From: an uncultured Campylobacter sp.
Lineage (GTDB): Bacteria > Campylobacterota > Campylobacteria > Campylobacterales > Campylobacteraceae
Direction: 5' to 3'
DNA: 64,000 bases
NCBI GenBank assembly: GCA_937990735.1
Contig: CALKQT010000003.1
Coordinates: forward strand, 1-64,000
Shown here: piece by piece, positions 1-8,815 of the stretch
Numbering within the stretch: position 1 is the stretch's first letter
Layout: each line of letters begins with the position of its first letter
Notes under the pieces: model-generated
Told to the model about the DNA's origin: nothing
The model's input: only the letters and a program-made list of their open reading frames with translations
Database searches by the model: none
Program-made: the position numbers and the translations under genes

Positions 1-77
1 TAAATTTTACCGATAAGCAACTGGAAAATTTTATAAAAATTAAGCGAAAGAGATTTAAATTTAAAAATAAGAAGTGA

Positions 78-83
78 TATAAT
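78..83 (+). promoter_or_regulatory. Putative -10 box of the first small gene
   Basis: A TATAAT hexamer preceded by TGA (extended -10 style) lies about 55 bases before the start codon at 141, in an AT-rich stretch typical of Campylobacter sigma-70 promoters, which rely little on a -35 box. No clear TTGACA is visible. Confidence 0.5.
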
Positions 84-140
84 GCCTCGCTAATCGACAT
101 TATCAATATATACGGGCAAGAATACACACAAGGAGAAAAT

Positions 141-413
141 ATGGTTAAAGCATTAAAATTTATAATTTGCGCCGTAGTAGTTTTGTTATTATTTATAATT
201 TATGAAAGTACTTTGTGTGCAAAGTGCGATTATACGTTTTTTGTAGAGGATAGGCTTATGGGTAGATTATTGATAGCAATCGATACAAATGATATAAATT
301 TAGTAAGATATGTTGCTGCTGAAGGTAGAGTTTGCAAGCAAGCCAATGTCCATAATAGAGCACTTAAAGAATTAAGAAGAATGGAATCGGAAAATAATAG
401 AACTAATGAGTAA
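141..413 (+). CDS. Small membrane-anchored hypothetical protein
   Basis: This 90-residue protein is not recognised. Residues 5-22 form one strongly hydrophobic segment (an anchor or uncleaved signal) after a basic N-terminus. The remainder is soluble, with cysteines at about 27, 29 and 65 and a charged Asn/Glu/Arg-rich tail. A good ribosome binding site (AAGGAGAAAAT) supports the start, and a TATAAT box lies upstream. The gene is visibly more AT-rich than the metabolic genes nearby, which fits a recently acquired or fast-evolving orphan. The reading frame and start are well supported; the function is unknown. Confidence 0.65.
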   Translation: MVKALKFIICAVVVLLLFIIYESTLCAKCDYTFFVEDRLMGRLLIAIDTNDINLVRYVAAEGRVCKQANVHNRALKELRRMESENNRTNE

Positions 414-443
414 ACCGGTTTTTGCGGAACAATAAAGAGAGAT

Positions 444-650
444 ATGAAAGAAGCGAAATTTACAAGACGGCTTTTTGCTTTAGTCTTACACGCTTATCTG
501 TTACCGCTCTGCTATTCCGATACTCCGCCGCTTTGTAAAATTTCAGATATAGGCGCTAATTTATGCGCGCATCTAAATACCGCATGGAATTCTAAAACTC
601 CGCGTGAAATTTTAAAATTTCAAACTGTTTGCGTCTTGCTAAATTTCTAA
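444..650 (+). CDS. Possible small exported peptide, doubtful
   Basis: A 68-codon frame begins 30 bases after the preceding gene. The N-terminus resembles a signal peptide: a basic start, then a hydrophobic run to about residue 25. Four cysteines occur in the first 60 residues. The upstream AAAGAGAG is a weak ribosome binding site and no family is recognised. It may be a co-transcribed partner of the preceding gene, a decayed gene, or chance; the evidence is thin. Confidence 0.3.
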   Translation: MKEAKFTRRLFALVLHAYLLPLCYSDTPPLCKISDIGANLCAHLNTAWNSKTPREILKFQTVCVLLNF

Positions 651-888
651 ATTTTACATTTTCAAATTTCGCAGGCTAAACCCCGCGCTAAGATTATCGT
701 CTAAAGCAAACCTACCGCAAGTGCGCGGTAAACGAACTTCTAAATTTCGCCGCGCGCTCGCTTTAATGCAAGCAGCCGCTTCGCGCGAGCGGGCACTTTG
801 CGCGCAGCTTTAGACTACGCAGGCAGCAGCGCGAAGCAACCGAAAGTAGCTATACGGCTAAATTTACGCCAAAACCTCGTCACAGGTT

Positions 889-1620
889 TTATTTAAGCAC
901 CTTGCCTAAAATCCCTGCACCTTTGCCGATGGCGCTGCCGCGAAGCGCGCTTTCTTTTTCTCTCATCACCGCAAATAGCCCGTCCAGCGTCTTTTGCGTG
1001 ATGTAATCGTTCAAATCCTCGCCCTGCTTAGGCAGATACTCGCTCGCGCCCAGCCCGCGCGCGATGTTTTGCACCGCTTCATTGCCCGCGATCTTGTTTT
1101 GCGCGAAGGAATTTAGCCCGTTATACGCCGTCGCAAAGCTGTTTTTGCTCATCATGTCGCTTACGATCGGCCTAAAAACCGCCCGCAGCTTTGCACCAGA
1201 TTTGCTCTGCAAATACTCGCTAAGCGCCGTGTCGCCGCCGCTGATGAGCTTTTTAACGTCGGCATCGCTCATAGATTTCAGATCTTGTAAAAATATCTTT
1301 GATGCGCCGCTCACCGCCTTGGTAGCAGCATCGTTCATACTCACGACGAGCTCGCGCTCCCATTTATCGCCGCCCACCTTTCTCGCAAGCTTCGCAGCCG
1401 CCTTTAGCGAAGGAGGAAGTTCGATTTTAGCGGTCTTGCTGTGGATGTAGCCCTTGGCAAGCTCGCTTGCGGCGCGGTTCGTAGCGGAAGCGAGCAGATC
1501 CTTGTAGTTTCCGCTCCTAGTCGCACCGAGCGCGTCCGCGCCCTGCTTTAGAATATCCGTCACGTCCGCATGCGCAAGCGACAGAGCCGCAGCGGCGAGC
1601 AAAACCATAAATTTTTTCAT
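889..1620 (-). CDS. DUF4197-family exported protein
   Basis: The protein has 243 residues, starting at the ATG followed by a clear signal peptide (Met-Lys-Lys-Phe, then a hydrophobic stretch ending in Ala-His-Ala near residue 18). The frame stays open 180 bases further upstream, but that part has odd composition; AAAGG just before this ATG supports the shorter form. The mature protein is alpha-helical and Ala/Lys/Ser-rich, and runs through the pattern of the DUF4197 family (an ILKQGAD-type start, later GGDTALSEYL, and a C-terminal part rich in GLF and GKG). The family is periplasmic and has no established biochemical role. The gene stands alone, with noncoding DNA on its upstream side. Confidence 0.8.
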   Translation of the reverse strand: MKKFMVLLAAAALSLAHADVTDILKQGADALGATRSGNYKDLLASATNRAASELAKGYIHSKTAKIELPPSLKAAAKLARKVGGDKWERELVVSMNDAATKAVSGASKIFLQDLKSMSDADVKKLISGGDTALSEYLQSKSGAKLRAVFRPIVSDMMSKNSFATAYNGLNSFAQNKIAGNEAVQNIARGLGASEYLPKQGEDLNDYITQKTLDGLFAVMREKESALRGSAIGKGAGILGKVLK

Positions 1621-2111
1621 ATTGCAACCTTTGGATAAAATTTGCGCCATTATGCCAAAATGCGGTAAACGCTCAGCCCGTGCGCGGTGTAAATTTACGC
1701 GCTGCGTGGACGATTTAAGATAAAATTTTAGGCTAAATTTAAAAGCGGATTCGAGGCTAAATTTTAAACACAGAATTTCAAAGCTAAATTTAACTGGCAA
1801 AATTTACCCGCCAAATTTAAAGATAAAATTTGGCAGCGGCGGACTTTGCGCGCTTGCAGTTAAATTTAAAATCGGCGCTATGACGACTTAGAATTTTAAA
1901 ACCGCACTGCTTGGCACTATTTAAATTTACGCAGCGCAAACGATGCCAACGAAAGGCACATAAAGCAAATTATAGCGATGAGCGGCTATATCCTTGGCGC
2001 AAACGATTGAAATTTTATCAAGCCCTCCGCAGCCAAAAAGCTCGCCGTAAATTTAAAGAGCTTAAATTTAAAAGCGAGCTGCCGCTTTTGACAAAATAAA
2101 GCGAGTTGAGC
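1621..2111. other. Noncoding stretch, no supported gene
   Basis: About 490 bases between the DUF4197 gene and the end of gdhA. It is dominated by repeated TAAATTT/AAATTTTA words spaced roughly 15-30 bases apart. A 62-codon plus-strand frame (1911-2099) is extremely rich in Lys/Arg/Phe and has no ribosome binding site, so I do not call it a gene. Confidence 0.5.
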
Positions 2112-3470
2112 TTAAACTAGACCTTGATCCAGCATCGCATCGGCTACGCGGCGAAAGCCCGCGATATTCGAGCCTAGCACGAGGTTGCCCTCCGCGCCGA
2201 ATTCCTTCGAGGTCTCGTAGCTGGTGCGAAATATGTGGCGCATAATCTCGCGCAGCTTGCTATCGACCTCCTCGAAGCTCCACGACGCCATCTGCGCGTT
2301 TTGCGCCATCTCAAGCCCGCTTGTAGCCACACCGCCCGCATTCGCCGCCTTCGCAGGGCCGAAAAGAAAGTCTTTTTGCGCGAGCATAAAATCTATCGCT
2401 TCAAGCGTACTTGGCATATTCGCGCCCTCGCAAACCATGCGACATCCGTTGGCATAGAGAGTCTTTACGTCTTGCAGATTAAGCTCGTTTTGCGTAGCGC
2501 TCGGAAACGCTGCGTCGCACGGCACGCTCCACACGCCGTTGCGGCCTGCGGGATAGGCGCTAACTGGGATAAATTTTGCGTTAGGACGCTCTTTAATATA
2601 TTCGCAAAGCCCTACGCGCAGCTGCTCTTTTAGCTTTTTAAGAAGCGCCACGTCGATTCCCTCGGCATCATAGATAAAGCCCGTAGAATCGCTTACTGTA
2701 ACGGGCTTAGCCTGCATCTGATAGAGCTTTTCGGCGGTGTAGATTGCGACGTTGCCGGCGCCTGAAATTGTGCAAATTTTGCCGTGCAGTGAATCGCCTC
2801 TGGTAGCGAGCATCTCGTTTGCAAAATAGACCGAGCCGTAGCCCGTAGCCTCGGTACGCGCGAGGCTGCCGCCCCAGCTTAGCCCCTTGCCCGTAAGCGC
2901 GCCGTCGAATCTGCGGGTGAGCTTTTTATACGCGCCGTACATATAGCCGATCTCGCGGCCGCCCACGCCGATGTCGCCCGCGGGCACGTCGGTATTAGAG
3001 CTGATTAGGCGGTGAAGCTCTAACATAAAAGCTTGACAAAATCTCATAATCTCGCCGTCGCTCTTGCCCTTGGGATCGAAGTTTGCGCCGCCTTTTGCGC
3101 CGCCGATATTAAGACCCGTGAGGGAATTTTTAAAAATTTGCTCAAACCCTAAAAATTTTAAAACGCCTAAATTTACGCTTGGATGAAAGCGCAGACCGCC
3201 TTTGTAAGGACCCAGAGCGGAGTTGAACTCTATGCGATATCCCGTATGCACGCAGGGCTCGCCGCCGTCGCTCATATAGACGACGCGAAACATCATCGTG
3301 CGCTCGGGCGCCAAAATGCGCTCTAAAATTTTATTTTTCACATACCTCTCGTCGCGCTTTAGAAGCGGTATGAGCGAGTATAAAATTTCGGTCGATGCCT
3401 GGATAAAGACCTCCTGACCGGGATTGGCGCGCTTTAAATTTAGCAGCAAGCCGTCGATGTAAGACTTCAT
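2112..3470 (-). CDS. gdhA: NADP-type glutamate dehydrogenase
   Basis: The enzyme interconverts 2-oxoglutarate plus ammonium and glutamate in the cytosol, the main route of direct ammonium assimilation when carbon is ample. At 452 residues it has the normal length of the hexameric bacterial class. The GGLRFHPSVN block (about 91-100) and GGAKGG with the catalytic lysine (123-128, Lys126) are intact, as is the PAGDIGVGGREIG substrate block (about 162-174). A glycine-rich SGAGNVA dinucleotide site follows near 235. The start has a very strong ribosome binding site (AAAAGGAGGAACT) and overlaps the end of mqnA by four bases (ATGA), so the two are translationally coupled. Confidence 0.97.
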   Translation of the reverse strand: MKSYIDGLLLNLKRANPGQEVFIQASTEILYSLIPLLKRDERYVKNKILERILAPERTMMFRVVYMSDGGEPCVHTGYRIEFNSALGPYKGGLRFHPSVNLGVLKFLGFEQIFKNSLTGLNIGGAKGGANFDPKGKSDGEIMRFCQAFMLELHRLISSNTDVPAGDIGVGGREIGYMYGAYKKLTRRFDGALTGKGLSWGGSLARTEATGYGSVYFANEMLATRGDSLHGKICTISGAGNVAIYTAEKLYQMQAKPVTVSDSTGFIYDAEGIDVALLKKLKEQLRVGLCEYIKERPNAKFIPVSAYPAGRNGVWSVPCDAAFPSATQNELNLQDVKTLYANGCRMVCEGANMPSTLEAIDFMLAQKDFLFGPAKAANAGGVATSGLEMAQNAQMASWSFEEVDSKLREIMRHIFRTSYETSKEFGAEGNLVLGSNIAGFRRVADAMLDQGLV

Positions 3471-4159
3471 AGTTCCTCCTTTTGAATTGGATTAAATTTT
3501 AATTTTTTGGCTTTAGCGATAAATTTTTTCAGCGCCAGCTCCTCGTGGACGCCGATTTTGTAGCCTATAAATTTCAGATAATTTAAAATTTCACGCTCTT
3601 TTATGCCGCGCGAAAAGGCGTAGCTTTGCAGGATATATCTTGGAATTTTAATGCGCGAACGTAAAAATTTCGCCGCCAGGCGCGAGTAAACCTTATCGTT
3701 TTTCACGCAGCACAGCCGCCCAAAAACGAAGGGTAAGCCCGTGCGCTGCTGCCAAATTTCGCCTAGATCGTAGAATTTATCCTTGCCCTGCGAAAGCAGC
3801 GCCTTTAGAGCGTTATCGCCGATTAGCACTTCGCCGCTAAGATCCAGCACGCGAGCTAACATATTTGAGCTCATCGACGCGGGATCGAGCCTAGGCGCCG
3901 AGTTTTTGCGCACGAGTACGCTTAGCACTTCGCGCTTTGCGACGATTCCAAGAGGCAGCTTGCGGTATTTTTCGCGGCGGCTTTCGATGCTGGAGATTAC
4001 CGCGGCGTCTATACGCCTATAATAAAGATCGGCGCAGAGTTTGCTCGGTACTCCTTTTTTAAATTCTATCGATTTTTTAACATAAGACGGCAGCGGAAGT
4101 GATTGTAAAAATACGTGAAATGGGAGCAAATTTAGATAATCGATTTTGCCTAATAACAT
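3467..4159 (-). CDS. mqnA: Chorismate dehydratase of the futalosine pathway
   Basis: MqnA converts chorismate to 3-enolpyruvylbenzoate, the first step of the futalosine menaquinone pathway used by Campylobacter and Helicobacter. The 230-residue protein has the short family form of a periplasmic-binding-protein-like fold: an N-terminal KIDYLNLLPF motif, an IDAAVISSIES segment near residue 52, and a DALKALL-type lid region (DNALKALL) near 120. The start codon has GGAGAAAGTC before it. Coupling to gdhA by a four-base overlap is odd functionally but suggests shared transcription. No defect is seen. Confidence 0.92.
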   Translation of the reverse strand: MLLGKIDYLNLLPFHVFLQSLPLPSYVKKSIEFKKGVPSKLCADLYYRRIDAAVISSIESRREKYRKLPLGIVAKREVLSVLVRKNSAPRLDPASMSSNMLARVLDLSGEVLIGDNALKALLSQGKDKFYDLGEIWQQRTGLPFVFGRLCCVKNDKVYSRLAAKFLRSRIKIPRYILQSYAFSRGIKEREILNYLKFIGYKIGVHEELALKKFIAKAKKLKFNPIQKEEL

Positions 4160-4236
4160 GACTTTCTCCGAATTTAGCGCAGGAAAAGAGGTTAAATTCC
4201 GGCGCTAAATCGGAATTTAACCAAAAAATTCAGGAT

Positions 4237-4608
4237 TTATTTGACCTCGGTGATCGGGATGGATTTGTATTTACTAAACTCCACTATGCCCTCACCTTTT
4301 TTGAAGTGGATGCTCACTCCGTCTTTATTCTCCATATAGATGCCGTCGGCGGCGCGGTCGCGCTTAAGATCGTAGCTTTTGCCGCTATCGTCTTTTAACA
4401 CGGCGGTATTGAAATCGTCGTTTGAGCTAAGCGAAAGCTTTTTGCCCTTGTCATCGACAAAATAGAAGGTCTTTGCGTTCTCTTTAGTTATGGTTTTTTC
4501 GCTCTGTGCTTGCTTATTCATAGCGCTATCCGGGGATTGGCGGAGCTGGTTTGAGCCGCATCCTAGCAAAACTAACGCCAAAGCGGCACACGATAGAACT
4601 TTAAACAT
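4237..4608 (-). CDS. Small lipoprotein, unknown function
   Basis: A 123-residue precursor with a clean lipobox (LLGC, Cys17) after a hydrophobic signal, so it should be lipidated after removal of 16 residues. The mature part is hydrophilic: a Gln/Ser/Lys linker to about residue 40, then a compact region with repeated charged turns (DDKGKK, DDSGK, MENKDG) that looks like a small beta domain of the MliC type (membrane-bound lysozyme inhibitor), but I cannot confirm that. Its ribosome binding site AAGGAGAAAT lies inside the last codons of pncB and the two frames overlap by eight bases, so translation is coupled to pncB. Confidence 0.8.
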   Translation of the reverse strand: MFKVLSCAALALVLLGCGSNQLRQSPDSAMNKQAQSEKTITKENAKTFYFVDDKGKKLSLSSNDDFNTAVLKDDSGKSYDLKRDRAADGIYMENKDGVSIHFKKGEGIVEFSKYKSIPITEVK

Positions 4609-6049
4609 ATTTCTCCTTTAAATTTAGGTTACACTCGTTGATGAGTGATTTTCGGATATCCCAAAGCTTTTGAGAGAGATCCACTTTGTAACTTTGCGGA
4701 TGGACGTTGCGAAGGTGCTCGAGCCAAAATTTGCTCTTTTGCTCCTTGCTAAAACGCGCGATCTCGCTTACCGTGCGGCGCGTGCCTACGAATTTGCCCT
4801 CCCTAAAAACGGGACGTAAGAGCTTATGCGCGCTAAAATTCGTTAAAATTTTACGCTTGTAGGTGTAAAGCGGATGGAAAATTTCAAGCGGCGCGCTCTC
4901 GTCTATACTCTCGCCCTCAAGCGTGATCAGATCGGCAAGCGCCATGCCGTTATCTTTGTCGTAGAGTCTAAAGACCTGCTTATAGCCGGGGTTATTGATC
5001 TTTCGCGGATCGTTTGAAATTTTGATCTTAGCTATGATCTCGCCATCTTTTTCGATACCGCTTAGCTTATACACACCGCCGAGACTCGAACTATCTCCGC
5101 CCGTAATAAGCCTCGTGCCGATCCCCCAGCTATCGATTTTGGCATCAAAAAGCTTGAGTTGATCGATCGCGTATTCGTCCAGATCGTTAGATGCGGTGAT
5201 CTTTGCGTTCTCAAAGCCCGCCGCATCAAGCATCTTGCGCGCCTGCTTGGTCAGATACTCCAGATCGCCCGAATCTATGCGGATTCCAAGCGGCTCATGA
5301 CCGCTGGCGCGCAGCTCTTTAAAAACCGTAATCGCATTCGGCACGCCGCTTGCGAGAGTATCGTAGGTATCGACAAGCAAAAGCGTGCTGTTCGGATAAA
5401 TTTTAGCGTAGGCGCGAAACGCCTCCAACTCGCTATCAAAGCTCTGAATCCACGAGTGCGAGTGGGTGCCGATCGCGGGCACGCCGAATTTCTTTGCGGC
5501 TAGTACGTTTGACGTGGCGCTGCAGCCCCCTATAATCGCAGCTTTTGCGCCGTAGATGCCGGCACTTTGCCCCTGAGCGCGGCGCAAGCCAAACTCCATC
5601 ACCGAATCACCCTTAGCGCTAAAATTGATGCGCGAGCTTTTCGTGGCGATTAGAGTTTGAAAATTTATAGTATTTAGAATCGCAGTCTCGATGAGCTGCG
5701 CCTCCATGATATTTGCCTTGACGCGAATTAGCGGCTCGTGCGGAAATACGATCTGCCCCTCATCCATGGCGTAAATTTCGCCACTAAATTTAAAGCCTCT
5801 TAGAAATTCCAAAAATTCGGGCTTAAAGAAATTTAGACTTTTTAGATATGCGATGTCGTCGTCACTAAATTTTAAGTTTTCGATATAATCCACGACCTCG
5901 TTTAAGCCGCAAAATATCGCATAACCGCCGCCGCTTGGGTTTTTACGATAAAAAACGTCAAAAACCGCCGTCTGATTGGGCTTTGTGAAAAAATAACCCT
6001 GCATCATACTAAGCTGATAAAAATCGGTAAGTAAAGCCAAATCTTTCAT
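4601..6049 (-). CDS. pncB: Nicotinate phosphoribosyltransferase
   Basis: The enzyme joins nicotinate to PRPP to give nicotinate mononucleotide in the NAD salvage pathway. The 482-residue length fits the longer bacterial class. The N-terminus carries the LTDFYQLSM signature (7-15), the family active-site segment appears as GTHSHSW (194-200), and an IRIDSGDLEYL phosphate-binding segment follows near 255. A PGYKQVFRL stretch is also typical. Downstream the lipoprotein gene overlaps it. No truncation is seen. Confidence 0.95.
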   Translation of the reverse strand: MKDLALLTDFYQLSMMQGYFFTKPNQTAVFDVFYRKNPSGGGYAIFCGLNEVVDYIENLKFSDDDIAYLKSLNFFKPEFLEFLRGFKFSGEIYAMDEGQIVFPHEPLIRVKANIMEAQLIETAILNTINFQTLIATKSSRINFSAKGDSVMEFGLRRAQGQSAGIYGAKAAIIGGCSATSNVLAAKKFGVPAIGTHSHSWIQSFDSELEAFRAYAKIYPNSTLLLVDTYDTLASGVPNAITVFKELRASGHEPLGIRIDSGDLEYLTKQARKMLDAAGFENAKITASNDLDEYAIDQLKLFDAKIDSWGIGTRLITGGDSSSLGGVYKLSGIEKDGEIIAKIKISNDPRKINNPGYKQVFRLYDKDNGMALADLITLEGESIDESAPLEIFHPLYTYKRKILTNFSAHKLLRPVFREGKFVGTRRTVSEIARFSKEQKSKFWLEHLRNVHPQSYKVDLSQKLWDIRKSLINECNLNLKEKYV

Positions 6050-6093
6050 TTACGCCTCTTAAATTTAATCTCGCCTCGTGCAGAAGCAAGGAA

Positions 6094-7350
6094 TCATAGC
6101 TTTTTAGCTTCCAGGCTCTTTTTATAAGCCGCAGCATCGAAGTCTTTGACGCGAGCGACGCCGTCATCTACCGCAGCTTTTGCAACCGCCGTCGAGATCA
6201 CGGCGAATACGCGCGGATCGAAAGGATTTGGGATCACGTAGTCTTTGCCGAATTTTAAGTTATCCTTGCCCAGCATCTTGCGGATTTCCGCAGGAACCTC
6301 TTCGCGAGCAAGATCCGCCATTGCGCGAGCGGCAGCAATTTTCATATTTTCGGTGATCTTTTTGGCTCTTACGTCAAGCGCGCCGCGGAAGATATACGGA
6401 AAGCCCAAAACGTTATTGATCTGATTTGCGAAGTCGCTTCTGCCCGTGCCTACGATCGCGTCGTTTCTTACTTCCTCGACCTCGCTTGGATAAATTTCCG
6501 GTACCGGATTTGCAAGCGCGAAAATGATCGGATGCGGTGCCATAGTCTTTACCATCTCTTTGGTTAAAACGCCCGGCTTGCTAAGGCCCAAAAACATATC
6601 CGCGCCCTTCATCGCGTCCTCTAGCGTGCGATCTGTGGTGTCTAGGGCAAATTCTTTCTTTTGCTCGGTAAGATCGGTGCGGCCCTTGTGGATCACCCCT
6701 TTGGAATCGAGCATTATGATATGTTTGGCGCCTAAATTTTGATACATCTTTGCACACGCTATGCCAGCAGCGCCCGAGCCGCTGACTACGATCTTCATAT
6801 CCTCGATCTTTTTGCCGCTGATGAGGGCTGCATTGATTAGCCCTGCGCCCGTAATCATCGCGGTGCCGTGCTGATCGTCGTGCATGACTGGGATATCGAC
6901 GGCTTTTTGCAGCTCACGCTCGATCTCGAAGCACTCGGGAGCTTTGATATCCTCTAAATTTATACCGCCGAACGTAGGCGCTATCGCTTTGCAAATTTCA
7001 ATTATCTTTTTAGGATCTTTTTCGTCGATCTCGATGTCAAACGCATCGACGCCACCGAATTTTTTAAACAAAACCGCCTTGCCCTCCATTACGGGCTTTC
7101 CGGCGATTGCGCCGATATCTCCGAGACCCAAAACCGCCGTACCGTTAGTGATAACGGCTACGAGATTGGCTTTATTCGTGTATTTAAACGCGGCTTCGTG
7201 ATCACCTTCGATCACTTTACAAGGCTCCGCGACGCCTGGTGTATATGCAAGCGCCAAATCCTCCGCCGTAGCGCACGGGGTTTTTACATTCGTTCCGATT
7301 TTGCCGCCTAGGTGGTACTCCAAAGCCGCCTCAACATTCACTTTAGCCAT
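6094..7350 (-). CDS. mez: NAD(P)-dependent malic enzyme
   Basis: This cytosolic enzyme oxidatively decarboxylates malate to pyruvate, feeding gluconeogenic and anaplerotic flux in an organism that largely lives on amino and organic acids. It is the short form (418 residues) without the C-terminal phosphotransacetylase-like domain. Visible motifs are YTPGVAEPC (36-44), the NLEDIKAPE metal-site block (131-139), HDDQHGTA (157-164) and a nucleotide-binding GSGAAGIACA (191-200). The start codon directly follows the gltX stop codon without a gap and its ribosome binding site is the end of gltX. The gltX–malic enzyme order matches C. jejuni Cj1288c–Cj1287c. Confidence 0.95.
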   Translation of the reverse strand: MAKVNVEAALEYHLGGKIGTNVKTPCATAEDLALAYTPGVAEPCKVIEGDHEAAFKYTNKANLVAVITNGTAVLGLGDIGAIAGKPVMEGKAVLFKKFGGVDAFDIEIDEKDPKKIIEICKAIAPTFGGINLEDIKAPECFEIERELQKAVDIPVMHDDQHGTAMITGAGLINAALISGKKIEDMKIVVSGSGAAGIACAKMYQNLGAKHIIMLDSKGVIHKGRTDLTEQKKEFALDTTDRTLEDAMKGADMFLGLSKPGVLTKEMVKTMAPHPIIFALANPVPEIYPSEVEEVRNDAIVGTGRSDFANQINNVLGFPYIFRGALDVRAKKITENMKIAAARAMADLAREEVPAEIRKMLGKDNLKFGKDYVIPNPFDPRVFAVISTAVAKAAVDDGVARVKDFDAAAYKKSLEAKKL

Positions 7351-8730
7351 TTACAATCCTTTTTCAATCAAATTTGAAATTCTAATCTTAACTTCGTCGC
7401 TTCCTAAAATTTCACAAATTTCAAAAATCGACGGACTTACGCTGCCTCCCGTGATCGCAACGCGCAGCGGCTGGGCAAGATCCTTTAGCTTGGCGCCGTT
7501 TGCGTCCAAAAACCCCATCGTCCTTTCCTCGCACTCCTTTGCATTTAAATTTGCGCTTAGAGTATCCGAAAATTTTGCGAGTAAGCTTAGCGAACTTTCG
7601 GTTACAAATTTCTTATACGCCTTCTCGTCGTAGCAGCTCGGGCGATTTAGAAGGATTTTAATGCCCTCGGCCATCTCCACTAGCGTCTTTGCGCGCTGTT
7701 TGTACTGCTGCGCGATGAGATGTTTTTTCGCGTGCGAGCGAATATCGACGCCGAATTCCACAAGCTGCATGGCAAGCTCATCGTCGTCAGAGTTTTTAAT
7801 ATAATGCGCATTTAGCCACTCAAGCTTGGTTTGATTGAAGGTGCTAGCGCTCTTGCTGATATGGTTAGGATTAAAGTATCGCTTCATCTCCTCCATGCTA
7901 AAAATTTCATCATCCCCGTGGCTCCAGCCCAGACGTACTAAGAAATTTAGCAGAGCTTGCGGCAGATAGCCCATGCGTTTGTACTCCATCACGTCGGTAG
8001 CGCCGTGGCGCTTACTTAGCTTGCTGCCGTCGGCGCCGTTGATCATCGCGACATGATAAAATTTCGGGATTTTAAAGCCTAGCGCATTATACAGCACGAT
8101 CTGCTTAGGGGTGTTGCTTAGATGATCGTCGCCGCGGATCACGTCCGTGACGCCCATCAGCGCGTCGTCTATCACGACCGTGAAGTTGTACGTAGGCGTG
8201 CCGTCGGAACGCGCGATGATGAAATCGTCCAGAATATCGGTGGCGTTAAATTTTATCTCGCCTTTGATGCCGTCACTAAATTCTATCGTGCCGCTAAGCG
8301 GGGATTTGATGCGGATTACGGGCTCGATCCCAGCAGGCGGCGTGCCGGTAAAGTCGCGATAGCGGTTATCGTAGCGCGGGCGCTCTTTGCGAGCTTCCTG
8401 CTGCGCGCGCAGCTCGCCTAGCTCGTCCTTACTCATATAGCACTTGTATGCCTTACCCTCATCTAGCAGCTTTTGGACGTATTGTTTGTAAAGATCGAAG
8501 CGTGAGCTTTGATACACGATCTGCCCATCATAGTCCAGATTGCACCACTTAAAGGCTTCCTCGATCGCCTTAGCAGCTTCCTGCGAATTGCGCTTCAGAT
8601 CGGTATCCTCGATGCGTAGCAGGAATTTGCCGCCGTTTGCTCTAGCGTAAAGATAACTAAAAAGTGCCGTTCTAAGTCCGCCGATATGTAAATATCCCGT
8701 AGGACTCGGCGCAAAACGAGTTACTATCAT
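7351..8730 (-). CDS. gltX: Glutamyl-tRNA synthetase (GltX2 position)
   Basis: This class I synthetase charges tRNA with glutamate; Campylobacter has two such enzymes and one of them supports transamidation-based Gln-tRNA formation. The true start is the ATG giving MIVTRFAPSPTG; a longer open frame upstream lacks a ribosome binding site, while AAAGGAATTTTT precedes this ATG. The protein has 459 residues, with the HIGH-type element PTGYLHIGG (10-18) and the KMSKS-type element KLSKR (237-241). By synteny it corresponds to Cj1288c (gltX2). Which tRNA it prefers cannot be read from the window. Confidence 0.95.
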   Translation of the reverse strand: MIVTRFAPSPTGYLHIGGLRTALFSYLYARANGGKFLLRIEDTDLKRNSQEAAKAIEEAFKWCNLDYDGQIVYQSSRFDLYKQYVQKLLDEGKAYKCYMSKDELGELRAQQEARKERPRYDNRYRDFTGTPPAGIEPVIRIKSPLSGTIEFSDGIKGEIKFNATDILDDFIIARSDGTPTYNFTVVIDDALMGVTDVIRGDDHLSNTPKQIVLYNALGFKIPKFYHVAMINGADGSKLSKRHGATDVMEYKRMGYLPQALLNFLVRLGWSHGDDEIFSMEEMKRYFNPNHISKSASTFNQTKLEWLNAHYIKNSDDDELAMQLVEFGVDIRSHAKKHLIAQQYKQRAKTLVEMAEGIKILLNRPSCYDEKAYKKFVTESSLSLLAKFSDTLSANLNAKECEERTMGFLDANGAKLKDLAQPLRVAITGGSVSPSIFEICEILGSDEVKIRISNLIEKGL

Positions 8731-8763
8731 AAAAATTCCTTTGCAAAAATTACCATTTAATGT

Positions 8764-8769
8764 TATAAT
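8764..8769 (+). promoter_or_regulatory. -10 box of the SurA-like gene
   Basis: TATAAT sits 47 bases before the start codon at 8816, in the short AT-rich gap between two divergent genes. A second similar word (ATTATAAA) follows about 17 bases later. The gap must also hold the promoter for gltX on the other strand. Confidence 0.5.
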
Positions 8770-8815
8770 CGCGATCTTGTAATTATAAAGCAAAAAGACT
8801 AAATAAAGGTTAAAA

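Noticed and set aside
1911..2099. 62-codon plus-strand frame
   Set aside because: Very rich in Lys, Arg and Phe, no ribosome binding site, inside AAATTT-rich noncoding DNA.
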